A DNA stretch of 64,000 nt from Photobacterium aquae. Lineage in GTDB: Bacteria > Pseudomonadota > Gammaproteobacteria > Enterobacterales > Vibrionaceae. A program made the translations under genes and the position numbers. Below, piece after piece: positions 52,732 to 63,573 of this stretch (position 1 is the stretch's first letter; each line of letters opens with the position of its first letter). A model generated the notes under the pieces. The model made no database searches. It saw nothing but the letters and a program-made list of their open reading frames with translations, and had not been told where the DNA came from. Where the stretch lies: NCBI RefSeq assembly GCF_001029445.1, contig NZ_LDOT01000011.1, positions 62,001 to 126,000 of the forward strand, written 5' to 3'.

Positions 52732-53784
52732 GCAGCACCGGTAGCCGTCGCAGCGCCAGTAGCAGCACCTGCTCCAGCAGCAGCTCCGGTTGCAGCACCT
52801 GCGGCTCCAGCGGCAGCAGCCCCTGCTTCAACTGGTGACTTCCAGGAAAACAACGAATACGCACATGCGTCTCCTGTTGTTCGCCGTCTTGCTCGCGAGT
52901 TCGGCGTTAACCTGTCTAAGGTTAAGGGTACTGGCCGTAAGAACCGTATCCTGAAAGAAGACGTTCAGAACTTCGTTAAAGAAGCACTTAAGCGCCTTGA
53001 GTCTGGTGCTGCGGCATCTGGCAAAGGTGACGGTGCAGCTCTTGGCCTGCTACCTTGGCCAAAAGTGGACTTCAGCAAGTTCGGCGAAACTGAAGTTCAG
53101 CCACTGTCTCGTATCAAGAAGATCTCTGGTGCCAACCTACACCGTAACTGGGTAATGATCCCGCACGTTACTCAGTGGGACAACGCAGACATCACTGAGC
53201 TAGAAGCATTCCGCAAAGAGCAGAACGCGATCGAAGCGAAGAAAGACACCGGCATGAAGATCACTCCGCTAGTGTTCATCATGAAGGCTGTTGCCAAGTC
53301 TCTTGAAGCGTTCCCTGCGTTCAACTCTTCTCTATCAGAAGACGGTGAGAGCCTGATCCTGAAGAAATACGTAAACGTAGGTATCGCGGTTGATACGCCA
53401 AACGGCCTAGTTGTTCCTGTCTTCAAAGACGTGAACAAGAAAGGCATCTACGAGCTATCTGCTGAGCTGGCAGAAGTATCGAAGAAAGCCCGTGCTGGCA
53501 AGCTGACTGCTGCTGACATGCAGGGTGGCTGTTTCACTATCTCAAGCCTAGGTGGTATCGGCGGTACGGCGTTCACTCCAATCGTGAATGCTCCTGAAGT
53601 TGGTATCCTGGGTGTATCTAAGTCTGAAATGAAGCCTGTGTGGAACGGCAAAGAGTTCGCACCACGCCTGCAGCTTCCACTGTCTCTGTCATACGACCAC
53701 CGTGTGATTGACGGTGCGGAAGGTGCACGCTTCATTACGTACCTGAACGAGTGTCTGTCTGATATTCGCCGTCTGGTACTTTAA
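51898..53784 (+). CDS. aceF: AceF, dihydrolipoyl acetyltransferase with three lipoyl domains
   Basis: 628 residues. Three lipoyl domains (about 1-78, 105-180 and 203-278), each with the lipoylated Lys in GDKASMEVP (Lys41, Lys143, Lys241). Ala/Pro-rich flexible linkers separate them. A peripheral-subunit-binding domain (about 321-358, [16 protein letters not shown]) and a catalytic core ending in [15 protein letters not shown] (active-site His) follow. It forms the cubic core of the pyruvate dehydrogenase complex and passes acetyl groups to CoA. E. coli AceF likewise has three lipoyl domains. Confidence 0.97.
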   Translation: MAIEINVPDIGADEVEVTEILVSVGDKVEEEQSLITVEGDKASMEVPASQAGIVKEIKIAEGDKVSTGSLIMIFEAEGAAAAAPAPAAEAAPVAAPAAAAAAELKEVHVPDIGGDEVEVTEIMVAVGDSIEEEQSLLTVEGDKASMEVPAPFAGVLKEIKVAAGDKVSTGSLIMIFETAGSAPAAPAAAEAPVAAAPAAAADKEVNVPDIGGDEVEVTEIMVAVGDMVEEEQSLITVEGDKASMEVPAPFAGKVKEIKIATGDKVSTGSLIMVFEVAGAAPVAVAAPVAAPAPAAAPVAAPAAPAAAAPASTGDFQENNEYAHASPVVRRLAREFGVNLSKVKGTGRKNRILKEDVQNFVKEALKRLESGAAASGKGDGAALGLLPWPKVDFSKFGETEVQPLSRIKKISGANLHRNWVMIPHVTQWDNADITELEAFRKEQNAIEAKKDTGMKITPLVFIMKAVAKSLEAFPAFNSSLSEDGESLILKKYVNVGIAVDTPNGLVVPVFKDVNKKGIYELSAELAEVSKKARAGKLTAADMQGGCFTISSLGGIGGTAFTPIVNAPEVGILGVSKSEMKPVWNGKEFAPRLQLPLSLSYDHRVIDGAEGARFITYLNECLSDIRRLVL

Positions 53785-53798
53785 GGTTTCCTTGCCCG

Positions 53799-53823
53799 CT
53801 TCCATGCCTACTCGGCATGGAAG
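53799..53823 (+). repeat. Hairpin in the aceF-lpdA gap
   Basis: A perfect 10-bp stem CTTCCATGCC / GGCATGGAAG with a 5-base loop, 14 bases after the aceF stop. The tail (TGTTGGG) is not a clear T run. It may be a partial terminator or an mRNA stabiliser that separates aceEF from lpdA levels. Confidence 0.65.
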
Positions 53824-53961
53824 TGTTGGGTAGCTCACAGGCTATGTCAATTTGCTTTTCAGTTTGTTAACACCTCTGTAAACTTGTTAGCCGGCTGATA
53901 GATAAAGTAGATGACGAGATACATCGCCTGTTAGGGATAAAAGACTTACAACGAGGTCATG

Positions 53962-55392
53962 ATGAGTAAAGAAATTAAAGCCCAGGTAGTGGTGTTGGGT
54001 TCAGGCCCTGCTGGTTACTCGGCAGCATTCCGTTGTGCAGACTTGGGTCTGGACACTGTGCTGATCGAAAAATACAACACCCTAGGTGGTGTATGTCTAA
54101 ACGTTGGCTGTATTCCTTCTAAAGCACTGCTTCACGTTGCGAAAGTTATCGAAGAAGCAAAAGCAATGGCCGAGCACGGCGTAGTATTCGGCGAGCCTCA
54201 GACAGACATCAACAAGATCCGTCTGTGGAAAGACAAAGTTATCACCCAGCTGACTGGCGGTCTTGGCGGTATGGCCAAGATGCGTAAAGTTAACGTGGTT
54301 AACGGTTACGGTAAATTCACCGGCCCTAATACTATCGTTGTGGAAGGTGCTGACGGCCAGACTACCGTAAACTTCGACAATGCGATCGTTGCTGCCGGTT
54401 CTCGTCCAATCGAGCTGCCGTTCATTCCGCACGAAGATCCACGTATTTGGGATTCAACGGACGCACTTGAGCTGCGTGAAGTTCCAGAGAAGCTGCTGGT
54501 TATGGGCGGCGGTATCATCGGCCTTGAAATGGGTACGGTATACCACTCACTGGGTTCTCAGATCGATGTGGTGGAAATGTTCGATCAGGTGATCCCTGCT
54601 GCTGATAAAGACATCATCAAGGTCTTCACCAAGCGTATCGAGAAGAAATTCAACCTGATGCTTGAAACCAAAGTTACTGCGGTTGAAGCGAAGGAAGACG
54701 GCATCTACGTATCGATGGAAGGCAAGAAAGCACCAGCCGAGCCAGTTCGTTACGATGCAGTGCTTGTGGCTATCGGCCGTGTACCAAACGGTAAGCTGAT
54801 CGACGCAGAGAAAGCGGGCATCGAAGTTGACGAGCGCGGTTTCATCAACGTAGACAAGCAGATGCGTACTAACGTTGCCCACATCCATGCTATCGGTGAT
54901 ATCGTTGGTCAGCCAATGCTCGCTCACAAAGGCGTGCATGAAGGCCACGTAGCGGCAGAGGTTATCTCTGGCAAGAAGCACTACTTCGATCCTAAGGTTA
55001 TCCCTTCAATCGCTTACACTGAGCCAGAAGTGGCATGGGTTGGTAAGACCGAGAAAGAAGCGAAGGCGGAAGGCATCAACTACGAAGTTGCGACTTTCCC
55101 TTGGGCTGCATCTGGCCGTGCAATCGCATCTGACTGTGCTGACGGTATGACGAAGATGATCTTCGACAAAGACACACACCGCGTGATCGGTGGTGCAATC
55201 GTTGGTACTAACGGTGGTGAGCTACTGGGTGAAATCGGTCTAGCGATCGAGATGGGCTGTGATGCAGAGGATATCGCTCTGACTATCCACGCCCACCCAA
55301 CACTGCACGAATCAGTGGGTCTTGCCGCTGAAGTCTTCGAAGGTTCAATCACTGACCTGCCGAACGCAAAAGCGGTTAAGCGTAAGAAGTAA
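53962..55392 (+). CDS. lpdA: Dihydrolipoyl dehydrogenase (E3)
   Basis: 476 residues from the second of two ATGs (GAGG is 5 bases from it and only 2 from the first). FAD loop GSGPAGYSAA, redox disulfide Cys45-Cys50 (GGVCLNVGCIPSK), NAD-binding GGGIIGLEMGTVY and C-terminal catalytic HAHPTLHES. It reoxidises lipoamide in the pyruvate and 2-oxoglutarate dehydrogenase complexes and the glycine cleavage system. The 177-base gap from aceF suggests an additional promoter, as known in E. coli; none stands out clearly here. Confidence 0.98.
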   Translation: MSKEIKAQVVVLGSGPAGYSAAFRCADLGLDTVLIEKYNTLGGVCLNVGCIPSKALLHVAKVIEEAKAMAEHGVVFGEPQTDINKIRLWKDKVITQLTGGLGGMAKMRKVNVVNGYGKFTGPNTIVVEGADGQTTVNFDNAIVAAGSRPIELPFIPHEDPRIWDSTDALELREVPEKLLVMGGGIIGLEMGTVYHSLGSQIDVVEMFDQVIPAADKDIIKVFTKRIEKKFNLMLETKVTAVEAKEDGIYVSMEGKKAPAEPVRYDAVLVAIGRVPNGKLIDAEKAGIEVDERGFINVDKQMRTNVAHIHAIGDIVGQPMLAHKGVHEGHVAAEVISGKKHYFDPKVIPSIAYTEPEVAWVGKTEKEAKAEGINYEVATFPWAASGRAIASDCADGMTKMIFDKDTHRVIGGAIVGTNGGELLGEIGLAIEMGCDAEDIALTIHAHPTLHESVGLAAEVFEGSITDLPNAKAVKRKK

Positions 55393-55414
55393 TTCTTACC
55401 TTACGAAGATAATG

Positions 55415-55440
55415 AAAAAGCGCCCTCGGGCGCTTTTTTT
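55415..55440. terminator. Bidirectional terminator between lpdA and aphA
   Basis: Stem AAAAAGCGCCC / GGGCGCTTTTT with a 2-base gap at the tip, ending in seven T, 22 bases after lpdA. The A run on the left lets it serve the convergent aphA. Confidence 0.9.
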
Positions 55441-55460
55441 GTGCCAGGTATTCAGCTTGG

Positions 55461-56174
55461 CTAGTATTGGGAGTCCTCCACGATTCTTTCCCCATAAATG
55501 CCATTTTGCGGTACGGGTTTGTAGCTTGAGTTGGCGCTGCGCATAATCCGCAAGCCTTCTGCGCCGGCCTGCCGCGCCGAGATAATGTCGCCGTCGGAAT
55601 CCCCGTAGTACATCTTGATATTGTGATCCTTGATGTGTTTGGTTTTGGTGTACTCGGTTTTGCTCGAGCCGGCAAAAATCACCTTGTGCATGTTCTCTAT
55701 ACCGAAGGTGTCTTTGAGGTACTGAGTCGATATTTCGCATGCGGAAGGGGAGCGACCTGTAATGAAGTAAATATCGTCACCACGTTTTTGGTGCATGCTG
55801 ATCAGCTTCTGGCCGATGGTCTTCGGTAGGCTGAATTTTTCCCATTCACAGTTCATTTTGTCCCAGAACTGTTGTTTCTTCAGATAGCTGTAACCGTTTG
55901 GAGAGTACTCTTGCTGGCCCCGGTAGAAGCCCGGCGAGCTGAAGAGTACCGTATCATCGATGTCAAAGCCGACGGCCATAGGGGGCTTGCCCTCTAGGCT
56001 ATTCTCGATATCTTCCACTGAGACCCAATGGAGCTGGGCGGGCTCGCCCTGCTGCATGATTTCAATCGTACTGTAACCTTGTTCTGTTCCCGGCTCTTTG
56101 GGATCGGCAAAAGTGGATCCTGAGGCGAAAGCACAGGCAAGCAGAGAGGTGATGGCAATGGTGCTGAGTTTCAT
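55461..56174 (-). CDS. aphA: AphA, class B periplasmic acid phosphatase
   Basis: 237 residues from MKLSTIAITSLL, equal in length to E. coli AphA; a frame eight codons longer is not favoured. Signal peptide (cleavage near Ala23), nucleophile Asp71 and Asp73 in GFDIDDTVLFSS, and the metal-binding GDSDGDI further on. This HAD-superfamily enzyme hydrolyses organic phosphomonoesters and can transfer phosphate in the periplasm. Its upstream gap to the chemoreceptor is 219 bases; it reads in the same direction but behind an inverted repeat. Confidence 0.95.
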   Translation of the reverse strand: MKLSTIAITSLLACAFASGSTFADPKEPGTEQGYSTIEIMQQGEPAQLHWVSVEDIENSLEGKPPMAVGFDIDDTVLFSSPGFYRGQQEYSPNGYSYLKKQQFWDKMNCEWEKFSLPKTIGQKLISMHQKRGDDIYFITGRSPSACEISTQYLKDTFGIENMHKVIFAGSSKTEYTKTKHIKDHNIKMYYGDSDGDIISARQAGAEGLRIMRSANSSYKPVPQNGIYGERIVEDSQY

Positions 56175-56345
56175 AGTGTGGGCTTCTAGGTTGCTCAAAT
56201 TGAGCCGTCAAAATACCCCTCTGTGGTCAGCTAAAATCCGGGGGGGCTCACAAAATACCTGTAGGGTAGCATAATGTTATTTTGCGTTTTTTGGCTATTG
56301 CAGATTGAAAGAGGGTAGGGTAAAGCGAGGGGATATCGAGTGGCA

Positions 56346-56374
56346 GATCTCCCCTTTAGATAAAAGGGGAGATC
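56346..56374. repeat. 12-bp perfect inverted repeat plus third copy, behind the chemoreceptor gene
   Basis: GATCTCCCCTTT (56346-56357) and AAAGGGGAGATC (56363-56374) flank a 5-base loop. A further copy of GGGGAGATC follows at 56378-56386. It starts 20 bases beyond the chemoreceptor stop. Neither strand has a T run after the stem, so it is not a standard terminator. Confidence 0.75.
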
Positions 56375-56393
56375 GATGGGGAGATCCTAAGCT

Positions 56394-58316
56394 TTACAGC
56401 TTGAATGTCCCGACCATGCTATCAAGACGCTGGGACAGAGCGCGGAGGTTTTGGCTTGATTGTGCCAATTCACCCGCGGTATCCGTTGTGCGATGGGTGG
56501 TGTCATTAATCTCCTCGATGTTACCGTGGATATTATTGACGACCGTGGATTGTTCCTCGGTAGCCGTGGCAACCTGGGTATTCATGTCTGCAATCAGGGT
56601 GATGCGTTCGGCAATCGAGTCCAGAGCGGCAGAGGCTTCGTCTGCAGCCGAGACACCTTCCGCGCTTAGCTGGCGGCTTTGAACCATCGCGTTGACTGCA
56701 TTGCCAGCCTCTTCCTGAAGGCGGTTGATCATCGACTGGATTTCATCCGTTGAATCGGCGGTGCGACTGGCTAGGCTGCGTACCTCGTCGGCCACCACTG
56801 CAAATCCGCGCCCTTGCTCGCCGGCGCGGGCAGCCTCGATGGCGGCATTGAGCGCAAGAAGGTTGGTTTGATCTGATATCCCCCGGATCACGTCAAGGAT
56901 GCTGCCGATCGCCTGGGTATTGTTGGCCAGAGACTCGATAACTTCGCTGACTTGGATGACATCGCGTGACAGTTGGTTGATGGCATCGCGGGCCTGGCCG
57001 ACAACGGCGTGGCCGGTTTGGGTCTCCGCCTCGGCATTTTGGGTTGCCTCGGCAGCTTGAGCGGCGTTGCAGGCAATTTCGTTGACCGTCGCCCCCATCT
57101 GGTTGATAGCGGTCACGACCTGAAGGGTACGGTCACGCTGGCTATGGCTGTTATCTAGGGTGAATTCCGCTTGCTGTGCAACGGCTTCGGCGGCCTCTCG
57201 CAGGCTGTTGCCTGTTTCGGCCACGTCACGGACAGAAGCATGGATTTTACTGATAAAGCTATTGAACCCGTTCGATAGTTGGGCAATCTCATCATTGCCG
57301 TCGACATCGATACGGTGGCGAAGGTCGCCTTCGCCTTCGCCGAGATCTTTGAATACATCAGCCAAGCGGGTGATAGGTCGAGTAATGTTGCTGCCTAGCC
57401 AGATAGCCAGCAGGGCGAACAAGGCGGCGATACCGGCTGTCCACAGCATGATCTGCTCGCGGGCGCTATCAAGGGCGGTAAAGGCCTCTTCCAATGGCAC
57501 TTGAGCTACGACAAACCAGTCCATTGATGGGATATAGCTGCTTGCCAAGAGGAGTTTCTGGCCGTTGTGCTCGATTTGAGTAATGTTGATATTGTCCTTG
57601 ATCAGCAATTTGCCGGCTTGCTGGCTGCCGTAGAGCCCCGAAAGCGATTGTTTATCGATAATGCTGTCATTACGGTGGAGCTTGATGTTGCCACTGGCAT
57701 CGGTCAGATAGACGAAACCGGTCTGTTCGATTTTGAATTGGTTGATGAATGAAACCATTTCATCAAGGGATTTCGACAGTCCTGCCATTCCTTTGCCGTT
57801 GAGCTGCTGATAGTTGATAAACAGCTTTACGTCACCATTGCTTTCTTTGAATACGCTGAGCGAGCGTGCTTGCCCGCCTTGGGTAAACCCGAAGAACCAG
57901 CTGTCCTGTTGGCGGTTTAGGCGGCGTAGAAAGCCATTTTGGTTCCAGTAATCACCGGTAGTACGGTCTGCAACAGACGCATCAAACAAGCCGTATTGGT
58001 TTTTGATATCATTGAGTTGCTGGACGATTTTAGCTTCGTCTGCTTGGCTGCGACCATCATGGTAGAGGTCGGTGATAAAGCGGCTGGTGGCGAGTTGCTG
58101 AGCGGCTCCTTGTATGATGGAGACTTCTTTGTCGATATTGTTGCGGATTTGCATCAGTGTCGCAGGTAGCTCAGACTCCAGTAGGCGGGTTTCGACCACA
58201 TGGCGGGCCTGCTTTTGGCTAATAATGCCAACGAGTAACGTTGAGGCAAGGACGGCAATGATGATAGCCAAGATCAGCTTCTGCTTGATGGTGAACTGGT
58301 TGAGCTTCATAGTCAT
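56394..58316 (-). CDS. Methyl-accepting chemotaxis protein with a double-Cache sensor
   Basis: 640 residues. TM1 about 12-32, a periplasmic ligand domain of dCache type (about 40-285), TM2 about 288-308, a HAMP domain (about 310-365) and a long cytoplasmic signalling coiled coil. The coil contains the invariant tip [20 protein letters not shown]. The C-terminus (MVGTFKL) lacks the NWETF-type CheR-docking pentapeptide. The ligand cannot be predicted. MTMKLN offers two starts six bases apart. It is divergent from the patatin gene across a short region. Confidence 0.93.
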   Translation of the reverse strand: MTMKLNQFTIKQKLILAIIIAVLASTLLVGIISQKQARHVVETRLLESELPATLMQIRNNIDKEVSIIQGAAQQLATSRFITDLYHDGRSQADEAKIVQQLNDIKNQYGLFDASVADRTTGDYWNQNGFLRRLNRQQDSWFFGFTQGGQARSLSVFKESNGDVKLFINYQQLNGKGMAGLSKSLDEMVSFINQFKIEQTGFVYLTDASGNIKLHRNDSIIDKQSLSGLYGSQQAGKLLIKDNINITQIEHNGQKLLLASSYIPSMDWFVVAQVPLEEAFTALDSAREQIMLWTAGIAALFALLAIWLGSNITRPITRLADVFKDLGEGEGDLRHRIDVDGNDEIAQLSNGFNSFISKIHASVRDVAETGNSLREAAEAVAQQAEFTLDNSHSQRDRTLQVVTAINQMGATVNEIACNAAQAAEATQNAEAETQTGHAVVGQARDAINQLSRDVIQVSEVIESLANNTQAIGSILDVIRGISDQTNLLALNAAIEAARAGEQGRGFAVVADEVRSLASRTADSTDEIQSMINRLQEEAGNAVNAMVQSRQLSAEGVSAADEASAALDSIAERITLIADMNTQVATATEEQSTVVNNIHGNIEEINDTTHRTTDTAGELAQSSQNLRALSQRLDSMVGTFKL

Positions 58317-58403
58317 TTACTTTTGGTGTTGTTTGAGCGAATAACTCGCTCGTGAGTTTTGTCGCCACTGTATGATTTTGAAAAGTTTGAGGCAACGCAT
58401 AGC

Positions 58404-60686
58404 GTGTATGTATATCTGCAATATCGATTCATATCTTTAGTGATTTTCATCTTATTTTTTCTTGCGATAGGTGTATTTCCGGTAAAGGTCGAGGCCCATG
58501 AGATACAGCGACCGAAGATCGGGGTCGTATTGGGCGGCGGCGGGGCCAAGGGTGCAGCCCATGTCGGGGTGCTCAAGGCCCTTGAAGAGCTTCATATCCC
58601 TGTGGATTATATCGCCGGAACCAGCATGGGTGCCTATGTCGGCGGATTATATGCAACGGGGATGAGTGCCGACGAAATTGAATCGTTGCTGACGAGCGTG
58701 GACTGGGAGCGAGGCTATCAGGATCGGGTTGAGCGCAGCGATCGTCGGGTACGGGAAAAGCAGCAGGAGGATCGCTTCCAGATCAAAAGTGAAATCGGCT
58801 TTGATTGGTGGGAGCTCAAAGCGCCGCGGGGGATTGTCCAGGGGCAGACGATGGGCGAGATCCTACGGACAACATCGGGCAACTTGCCGGTATTCGATAG
58901 TTTCGATGACTTGGTGATTCCGTTTCGGGCGGTGGCGACAGATATTGAGACTCTCAAGCCCGTGGTGTTGGACCGTGGCGATTTAGCCGAGGCGATGCAG
59001 GCCAGCATGTCGATTCCGGGGCTGTTGCCGCCGATGAACCTGCAGGGGCGGCTGCTGGTTGATGGTGGGATCACCAACAATCTGCCGGTGGATGTCGTAC
59101 GCGCCATGGGGGCCGATATTGTTATCGCGGTTGATATCAGCAACGACTTCAAATCGCGAGATGAGCTCAGCAACTATTTCGCGGTAATGGATCAGCTGAC
59201 GGATTTCATGGTGCGTGACAATTCAAAGCGGCAGATCGCCTTGCTGAAGGGCGGTGACCTGTTGATCCGGCCTGCTATTCAGGGGATTAACACGGCCGAT
59301 TTTGCCAAGATGCCGGAGGCCTTTGAACGGGGCTATCAAGCGACGATGTCAGAGGCGTTGACGCTTGCGCCGATGGGGCAGGCGGTATGGTTTCAAGATT
59401 ATGTCGATCACAAGCAGTTGCGCCGACGTGACCTGAGTTACCTCGATCAGCTCCATATTGATGAATTGATATTGGTGAACAACAGCAGCTTTGCCGATTC
59501 GGTGCTGCTGGATCGGCTTCAGTTGGAAGCGGGCGATACTATCACCTCGGAGCAGCTGGCCGAGAGTGTGCGCAACCTCTATGCGTTGGATCGGTTCGAG
59601 CGGGTTGATTACCGAATAGAGGAAAACCCCGCGGGCAACAATGCCATTTTGTTGGATGTCAGGGAGAAAAGCTGGGGGCCGAATTTTATCGATTTGCGTT
59701 TTGCCCTTGAGGATGATTTCGAAAACAGTACCGATTACTCGATAGGGGTGGCTTTCAATGTTACCGGGTTGAACCAAGCAGGTGCAGAGTGGCGGAGTGA
59801 GCTGGAATACGGTACCGATAAGCGTATCGCCACCGAGCTGTACCTGCCGTTTATCAACGAACCGAATTTGTTCACCCTGTTTTCGGCCGAATACAAAATT
59901 GCGGACAAGAATATTATTTTTTCCGGCGATGAACCCTCGCTGGATGATATCGGCTTTTTTATTCCCGCGACCTACACCGACTATATCCTCGATAGCTCCG
60001 TAGGGTGGCAGCCCGAACTGTGGCAGGAGTTCAGACTTGGGGCTCGCTATATTTACGGTGATACCGAATATGTTGGGGTGCCCGGCGTTAGTGCGGGGAA
60101 GCGAGAAAGCAAGGCGGTCTATGTTAGCTACCAGCTCGATACCCTTGATGATTTTATGCTGCCCAAATGGGGAAACTCGGTGGATGTGTCGATGGCGTTG
60201 TCCGACGAGAACTATGATGACGGCAATGTTTCCAATCGTGATATGGCCTTTGAGCTCGATGTTAACTGGCGTGGTGCGTATACCTTTGGCAACCACACCT
60301 TCATGGGGAAGGCGGAGTATGGGCAGATTGACTATACCCTGTCGGCGTTGGTGGATCCCAAGGAGATAGGGGGGTTTCTAAACCTTTCCGGGATCCCTAA
60401 AAATGGCCTGACTGGCAACAATAAGCTCTTTGGGGCTGCGATATATCGCTACCACCTCGCCGAGCAGGATTTTGGTTTGTTCAAGTCATCGGTCTTTCTT
60501 GGGGGATCCGTGGAGTATGGCGGGGTATACAACGACCCAGAACTCGGGTTCAGTGACAGGCCCCTATATACGGCGGGCAGTGTTTTCACGGGCATTACCA
60601 CCCCGTTGGGGCCCTTGATTGTGGCGTATGGTCAGACGGAGCAAAACAATAATTCGTTCTATCTGTTCTTTGGCGGTGCGCTGTAA
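58404..60686 (+). CDS. Patatin-like phospholipase with outer-membrane beta-barrel (PlpD/type Vd type)
   Basis: 760 residues if the GTG at 58404 is used. Hydrophobic signal segment LVIFILFFLAIGVFPVKVEA, then a patatin domain (about 36-250) with oxyanion loop GGGGAKG, nucleophile Ser in GTSMG and DGG dyad Asp in LVDGGITNN. A POTRA-like module (about 350-430) follows, then a C-terminal 16-stranded-barrel-like region ending in YLFFGGAL. The layout fits autotransported lipases of the PlpD/FplA class. The start is uncertain: a TTG at 58359 would add 15 residues, and no ATG is in frame near the signal sequence. The natural lipid substrate is unknown. Confidence 0.87.
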   Translation: MYVYLQYRFISLVIFILFFLAIGVFPVKVEAHEIQRPKIGVVLGGGGAKGAAHVGVLKALEELHIPVDYIAGTSMGAYVGGLYATGMSADEIESLLTSVDWERGYQDRVERSDRRVREKQQEDRFQIKSEIGFDWWELKAPRGIVQGQTMGEILRTTSGNLPVFDSFDDLVIPFRAVATDIETLKPVVLDRGDLAEAMQASMSIPGLLPPMNLQGRLLVDGGITNNLPVDVVRAMGADIVIAVDISNDFKSRDELSNYFAVMDQLTDFMVRDNSKRQIALLKGGDLLIRPAIQGINTADFAKMPEAFERGYQATMSEALTLAPMGQAVWFQDYVDHKQLRRRDLSYLDQLHIDELILVNNSSFADSVLLDRLQLEAGDTITSEQLAESVRNLYALDRFERVDYRIEENPAGNNAILLDVREKSWGPNFIDLRFALEDDFENSTDYSIGVAFNVTGLNQAGAEWRSELEYGTDKRIATELYLPFINEPNLFTLFSAEYKIADKNIIFSGDEPSLDDIGFFIPATYTDYILDSSVGWQPELWQEFRLGARYIYGDTEYVGVPGVSAGKRESKAVYVSYQLDTLDDFMLPKWGNSVDVSMALSDENYDDGNVSNRDMAFELDVNWRGAYTFGNHTFMGKAEYGQIDYTLSALVDPKEIGGFLNLSGIPKNGLTGNNKLFGAAIYRYHLAEQDFGLFKSSVFLGGSVEYGGVYNDPELGFSDRPLYTAGSVFTGITTPLGPLIVAYGQTEQNNNSFYLFFGGAL

Positions 60687-60914
60687 ATTTATTCAAAATC
60701 TGTGAATGTTGTAAAAAACGAGTGGATTTTAACTTTACGTTAAAACTGGTATGCTGAATAAACGGTTTTGGTCTCCCTAGGCTAATGTTGAGGCGTTTCC
60801 CGCCGGGTAACCGTTTAGTGTGTGGCAGGATAAGCCTCATTGCAGCATGTCGGGTGATCAATCACTTCCAAGGATGTTTGGCGTCTTGGCCAAACCTAGA
60901 ATGAGGAATATGTC

Positions 60915-63512
60915 GTGCTTGAAGCCTACCGTAAACACGTCGAAGAACGTGCAGCTGAAGGAATTGTTCCAAAGCCTCTCGATGCCGAGCAGGCAGCTTC
61001 TCTGGTTGAGTTATTGAAGAACCCGCCAGCAGGAGAGGAATCCTTCTTGCTTGATCTGCTTGAAAATCGTATCCCGCCGGGGGTTGACGAAGCGGCGTAT
61101 GTAAAAGCCGGCTTTTTGGCTGCACTGTCAACCGGCGAGGCGGTTTCGCCTATCGTTACTCCGGTCAAGGCGGCTGAGTTGCTGGGAACGATGCAAGGCG
61201 GTTACAACATCGAGCCGTTGATCTCCCTACTCGATGATGCCGAGTTGGCGCCGGTGGCGGTCAAGGCCCTGTCCCACACCTTGCTGATGTTCGATGCCTT
61301 CTATGATGTGGAGGAAAAGGCCAAGGCTGGCAATGCCTACGCCCAGGCTGTGCTGCAATCTTGGGCTGACGCCGAATGGTTCCTGTCTAAGCCTGAACTC
61401 GCCGAGAAAATCACCCTGACAGTGTTTAAGGTCACCGGTGAGACCAATACCGATGATCTTTCGCCAGCGCCTGATGCTTGGTCACGTCCGGATATCCCGT
61501 TGCATGCACTGGCGATGCTCAAGAACGTCCGTGATGGCATCGAGCCCGATCAGCCCGGCAGTATTGGCCCGATTAAGCAAATAGAGGCGCTCCAGCAAAA
61601 AGGCCACCAACTCGTGTACGTCGGCGATGTGGTCGGAACCGGTTCGTCGCGTAAATCGGCGACCAACTCGGTGCTGTGGTTTATGGGCGATGATATCCCC
61701 TGCGTGCCTAACAAGCGTGCGGGAGGCTATGTACTGGGCGGCAAAATTGCCCCGATATTCTTCAATACCATGGAAGATGCCGGTGCCTTGCCGATCGAAG
61801 TTGATGTTACCGCACTCAATATGGGTGATGTGATTGATGTCTACCCTTACAAGGGCGAGGTGCGTCGCCATGAATCAGACGAACTGGTATCGACTTTTGG
61901 TCTGAAGACCGATGTGCTGATTGACGAAGTGCGTGCTGGTGGCCGTATTCCATTGATCATCGGCCGTGGCCTGACTGATCGTGCGCGCCAGTCTTTGGGC
62001 CTGCCGTCTTCTGATGTGTTCCGCCGTCCGGTGGCCGTCGAGGACTCAGGCAAGGGCTATACGCTGGCCCAGAAGATGGTCGGTAAAGCCTGTGGTGTGG
62101 AAGGCATCCGCCCTGGTACCTATTGTGAGCCTAAGATGACCACGGTGGGCTCGCAGGATACCACCGGTCCGATGACCCGCGACGAATTGAAAGATTTAGC
62201 CTGTCTAGGTTTTTCTGCTGAGCTGACCATGCAGTCGTTCTGCCATACGTCGGCTTACCCAAAACCGATCGATGTGAATACGCACCATACGCTGCCTGAT
62301 TTTATTATGAATCGAGGCGGGGTATCTTTGCGTCCGGGTGACGGTGTTATTCACTCATGGCTCAACCGCATGTTGCTGCCGGATACCGTCGGTACTGGCG
62401 GTGACTCCCATACTCGCTTCCCTCTGGGGATTTCTTTCCCTGCCGGTTCCGGCCTGGTGGCTTTTGCGGCGGCAACTGGGGTGATGCCTCTTGATATGCC
62501 CGAGTCGATTCTGGTGCGCTTTAAAGGCGAGATGCAAGAAGGGATCACCTTGCGCGATCTGGTTCATGCCATCCCTTACTACGCGATTCAGCAAGGGCTG
62601 TTGACGGTAGAGAAAGCCGGAAAGATCAACGAATTCTCTGGCCGCGTGTTGGAAATTGAAGGGGTTGAGCACTTAACGGTCGAGCAGGCGTTCGAACTGT
62701 CAGATGCCTCGGCAGAGCGAAGCGCTGCTGGCTGTACGGTGAAATTGTCGCAGGCATCGATAGCCGAGTACCTCGAATCGAACATCGTTATGCTTAAGTG
62801 GATGATAGCCGAGGGCTATGGTGACCGCCGTACCATTGAGCGTCGTATCAGTGCGATGGAAGCATGGCTTGCCAACCCTGAATTGATGACGGCAGACAGT
62901 GATGCGGAATACGCCCATGTGATCGAAATCGATCTGGCTGATATCAAAGAGCCCATTCTCTGTGCGCCGAACGATCCTGATGATGCCCGGTTGTTGTCCG
63001 AGGTCCAGGGTACCCAAATTGACGAGGTATTTATCGGTTCGTGTATGACCAATATTGGTCACTTCCGTGCAGCCGGCAAGTTGCTCGAGAAATTCGGCGG
63101 CCAGCTGGATACCCGTTTATGGGTGGCTCCACCGACCAAGATGGACAAGGATCAGCTAACCGAAGAAGGTTACTACGGCATTTTTGGCCGAGCTGGGGTA
63201 CGGATTGAAACACCGGGATGTTCGCTCTGTATGGGTAACCAGGCTCGGGTGGCCGACAAGGCAACAGTGATGTCGACCTCGACCCGTAACTTCCCTAACC
63301 GTTTGGGGACTGGCGCGAACGTGTACTTGTCGTCGGCCGAACTGGCGGCGGTAGGGGCAATTCTCGGGCGGATCCCGACGCTCGAGGAGTACCTTGAATA
63401 TGCTAAGCAGATCGATGCCACGGCGGCGGATACCTACCGTTACCTTAATTTCCACCGAATGGAGCAGTACACCAAGGTAGCCGATGAGGTGATTGTGCAG
63501 CAGCCTGCCTGA
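60915..63512 (+). CDS. acnB: AcnB, aconitate hydratase B
   Basis: 865 residues, E. coli length, with a GTG start (AGGA eight bases upstream) giving [16 protein letters not shown]. An N-terminal HEAT-like domain (about 1-155), a swivel domain (about 165-370) and the [4Fe-4S] core follow, with cysteines in GSCMTNIGH and GCSLCMGN. It isomerises citrate to isocitrate and, when iron-free, binds mRNAs in E. coli. The 228-base gap before it holds an extended -10-like TGGTATGCT (60748-60756), the best promoter candidate. Confidence 0.98.
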   Translation: MLEAYRKHVEERAAEGIVPKPLDAEQAASLVELLKNPPAGEESFLLDLLENRIPPGVDEAAYVKAGFLAALSTGEAVSPIVTPVKAAELLGTMQGGYNIEPLISLLDDAELAPVAVKALSHTLLMFDAFYDVEEKAKAGNAYAQAVLQSWADAEWFLSKPELAEKITLTVFKVTGETNTDDLSPAPDAWSRPDIPLHALAMLKNVRDGIEPDQPGSIGPIKQIEALQQKGHQLVYVGDVVGTGSSRKSATNSVLWFMGDDIPCVPNKRAGGYVLGGKIAPIFFNTMEDAGALPIEVDVTALNMGDVIDVYPYKGEVRRHESDELVSTFGLKTDVLIDEVRAGGRIPLIIGRGLTDRARQSLGLPSSDVFRRPVAVEDSGKGYTLAQKMVGKACGVEGIRPGTYCEPKMTTVGSQDTTGPMTRDELKDLACLGFSAELTMQSFCHTSAYPKPIDVNTHHTLPDFIMNRGGVSLRPGDGVIHSWLNRMLLPDTVGTGGDSHTRFPLGISFPAGSGLVAFAAATGVMPLDMPESILVRFKGEMQEGITLRDLVHAIPYYAIQQGLLTVEKAGKINEFSGRVLEIEGVEHLTVEQAFELSDASAERSAAGCTVKLSQASIAEYLESNIVMLKWMIAEGYGDRRTIERRISAMEAWLANPELMTADSDAEYAHVIEIDLADIKEPILCAPNDPDDARLLSEVQGTQIDEVFIGSCMTNIGHFRAAGKLLEKFGGQLDTRLWVAPPTKMDKDQLTEEGYYGIFGRAGVRIETPGCSLCMGNQARVADKATVMSTSTRNFPNRLGTGANVYLSSAELAAVGAILGRIPTLEEYLEYAKQIDATAADTYRYLNFHRMEQYTKVADEVIVQQPA

Positions 63513-63541
63513 TCCCCCAGATTTAGGGTTATTTGCCAAAT

Positions 63542-63573
63542 AAAAACGCCTCCTCGGAGGCGTTTTCTTTTTT
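63542..63573. terminator. Bidirectional terminator between acnB and the doxX gene
   Basis: Stem AAAACGCCTCC / GGAGGCGTTTT with a 2-base tip and T-rich tail TTTTCTTTTTT. The left side has five A, so both converging genes may use it. Confidence 0.9.

Noticed and set aside
52044..52853. 269-codon antisense frame in aceF, rich in Ala and Thr
   Set aside because: It arises from the repetitive lipoyl and Ala/Pro linker codons read backwards.
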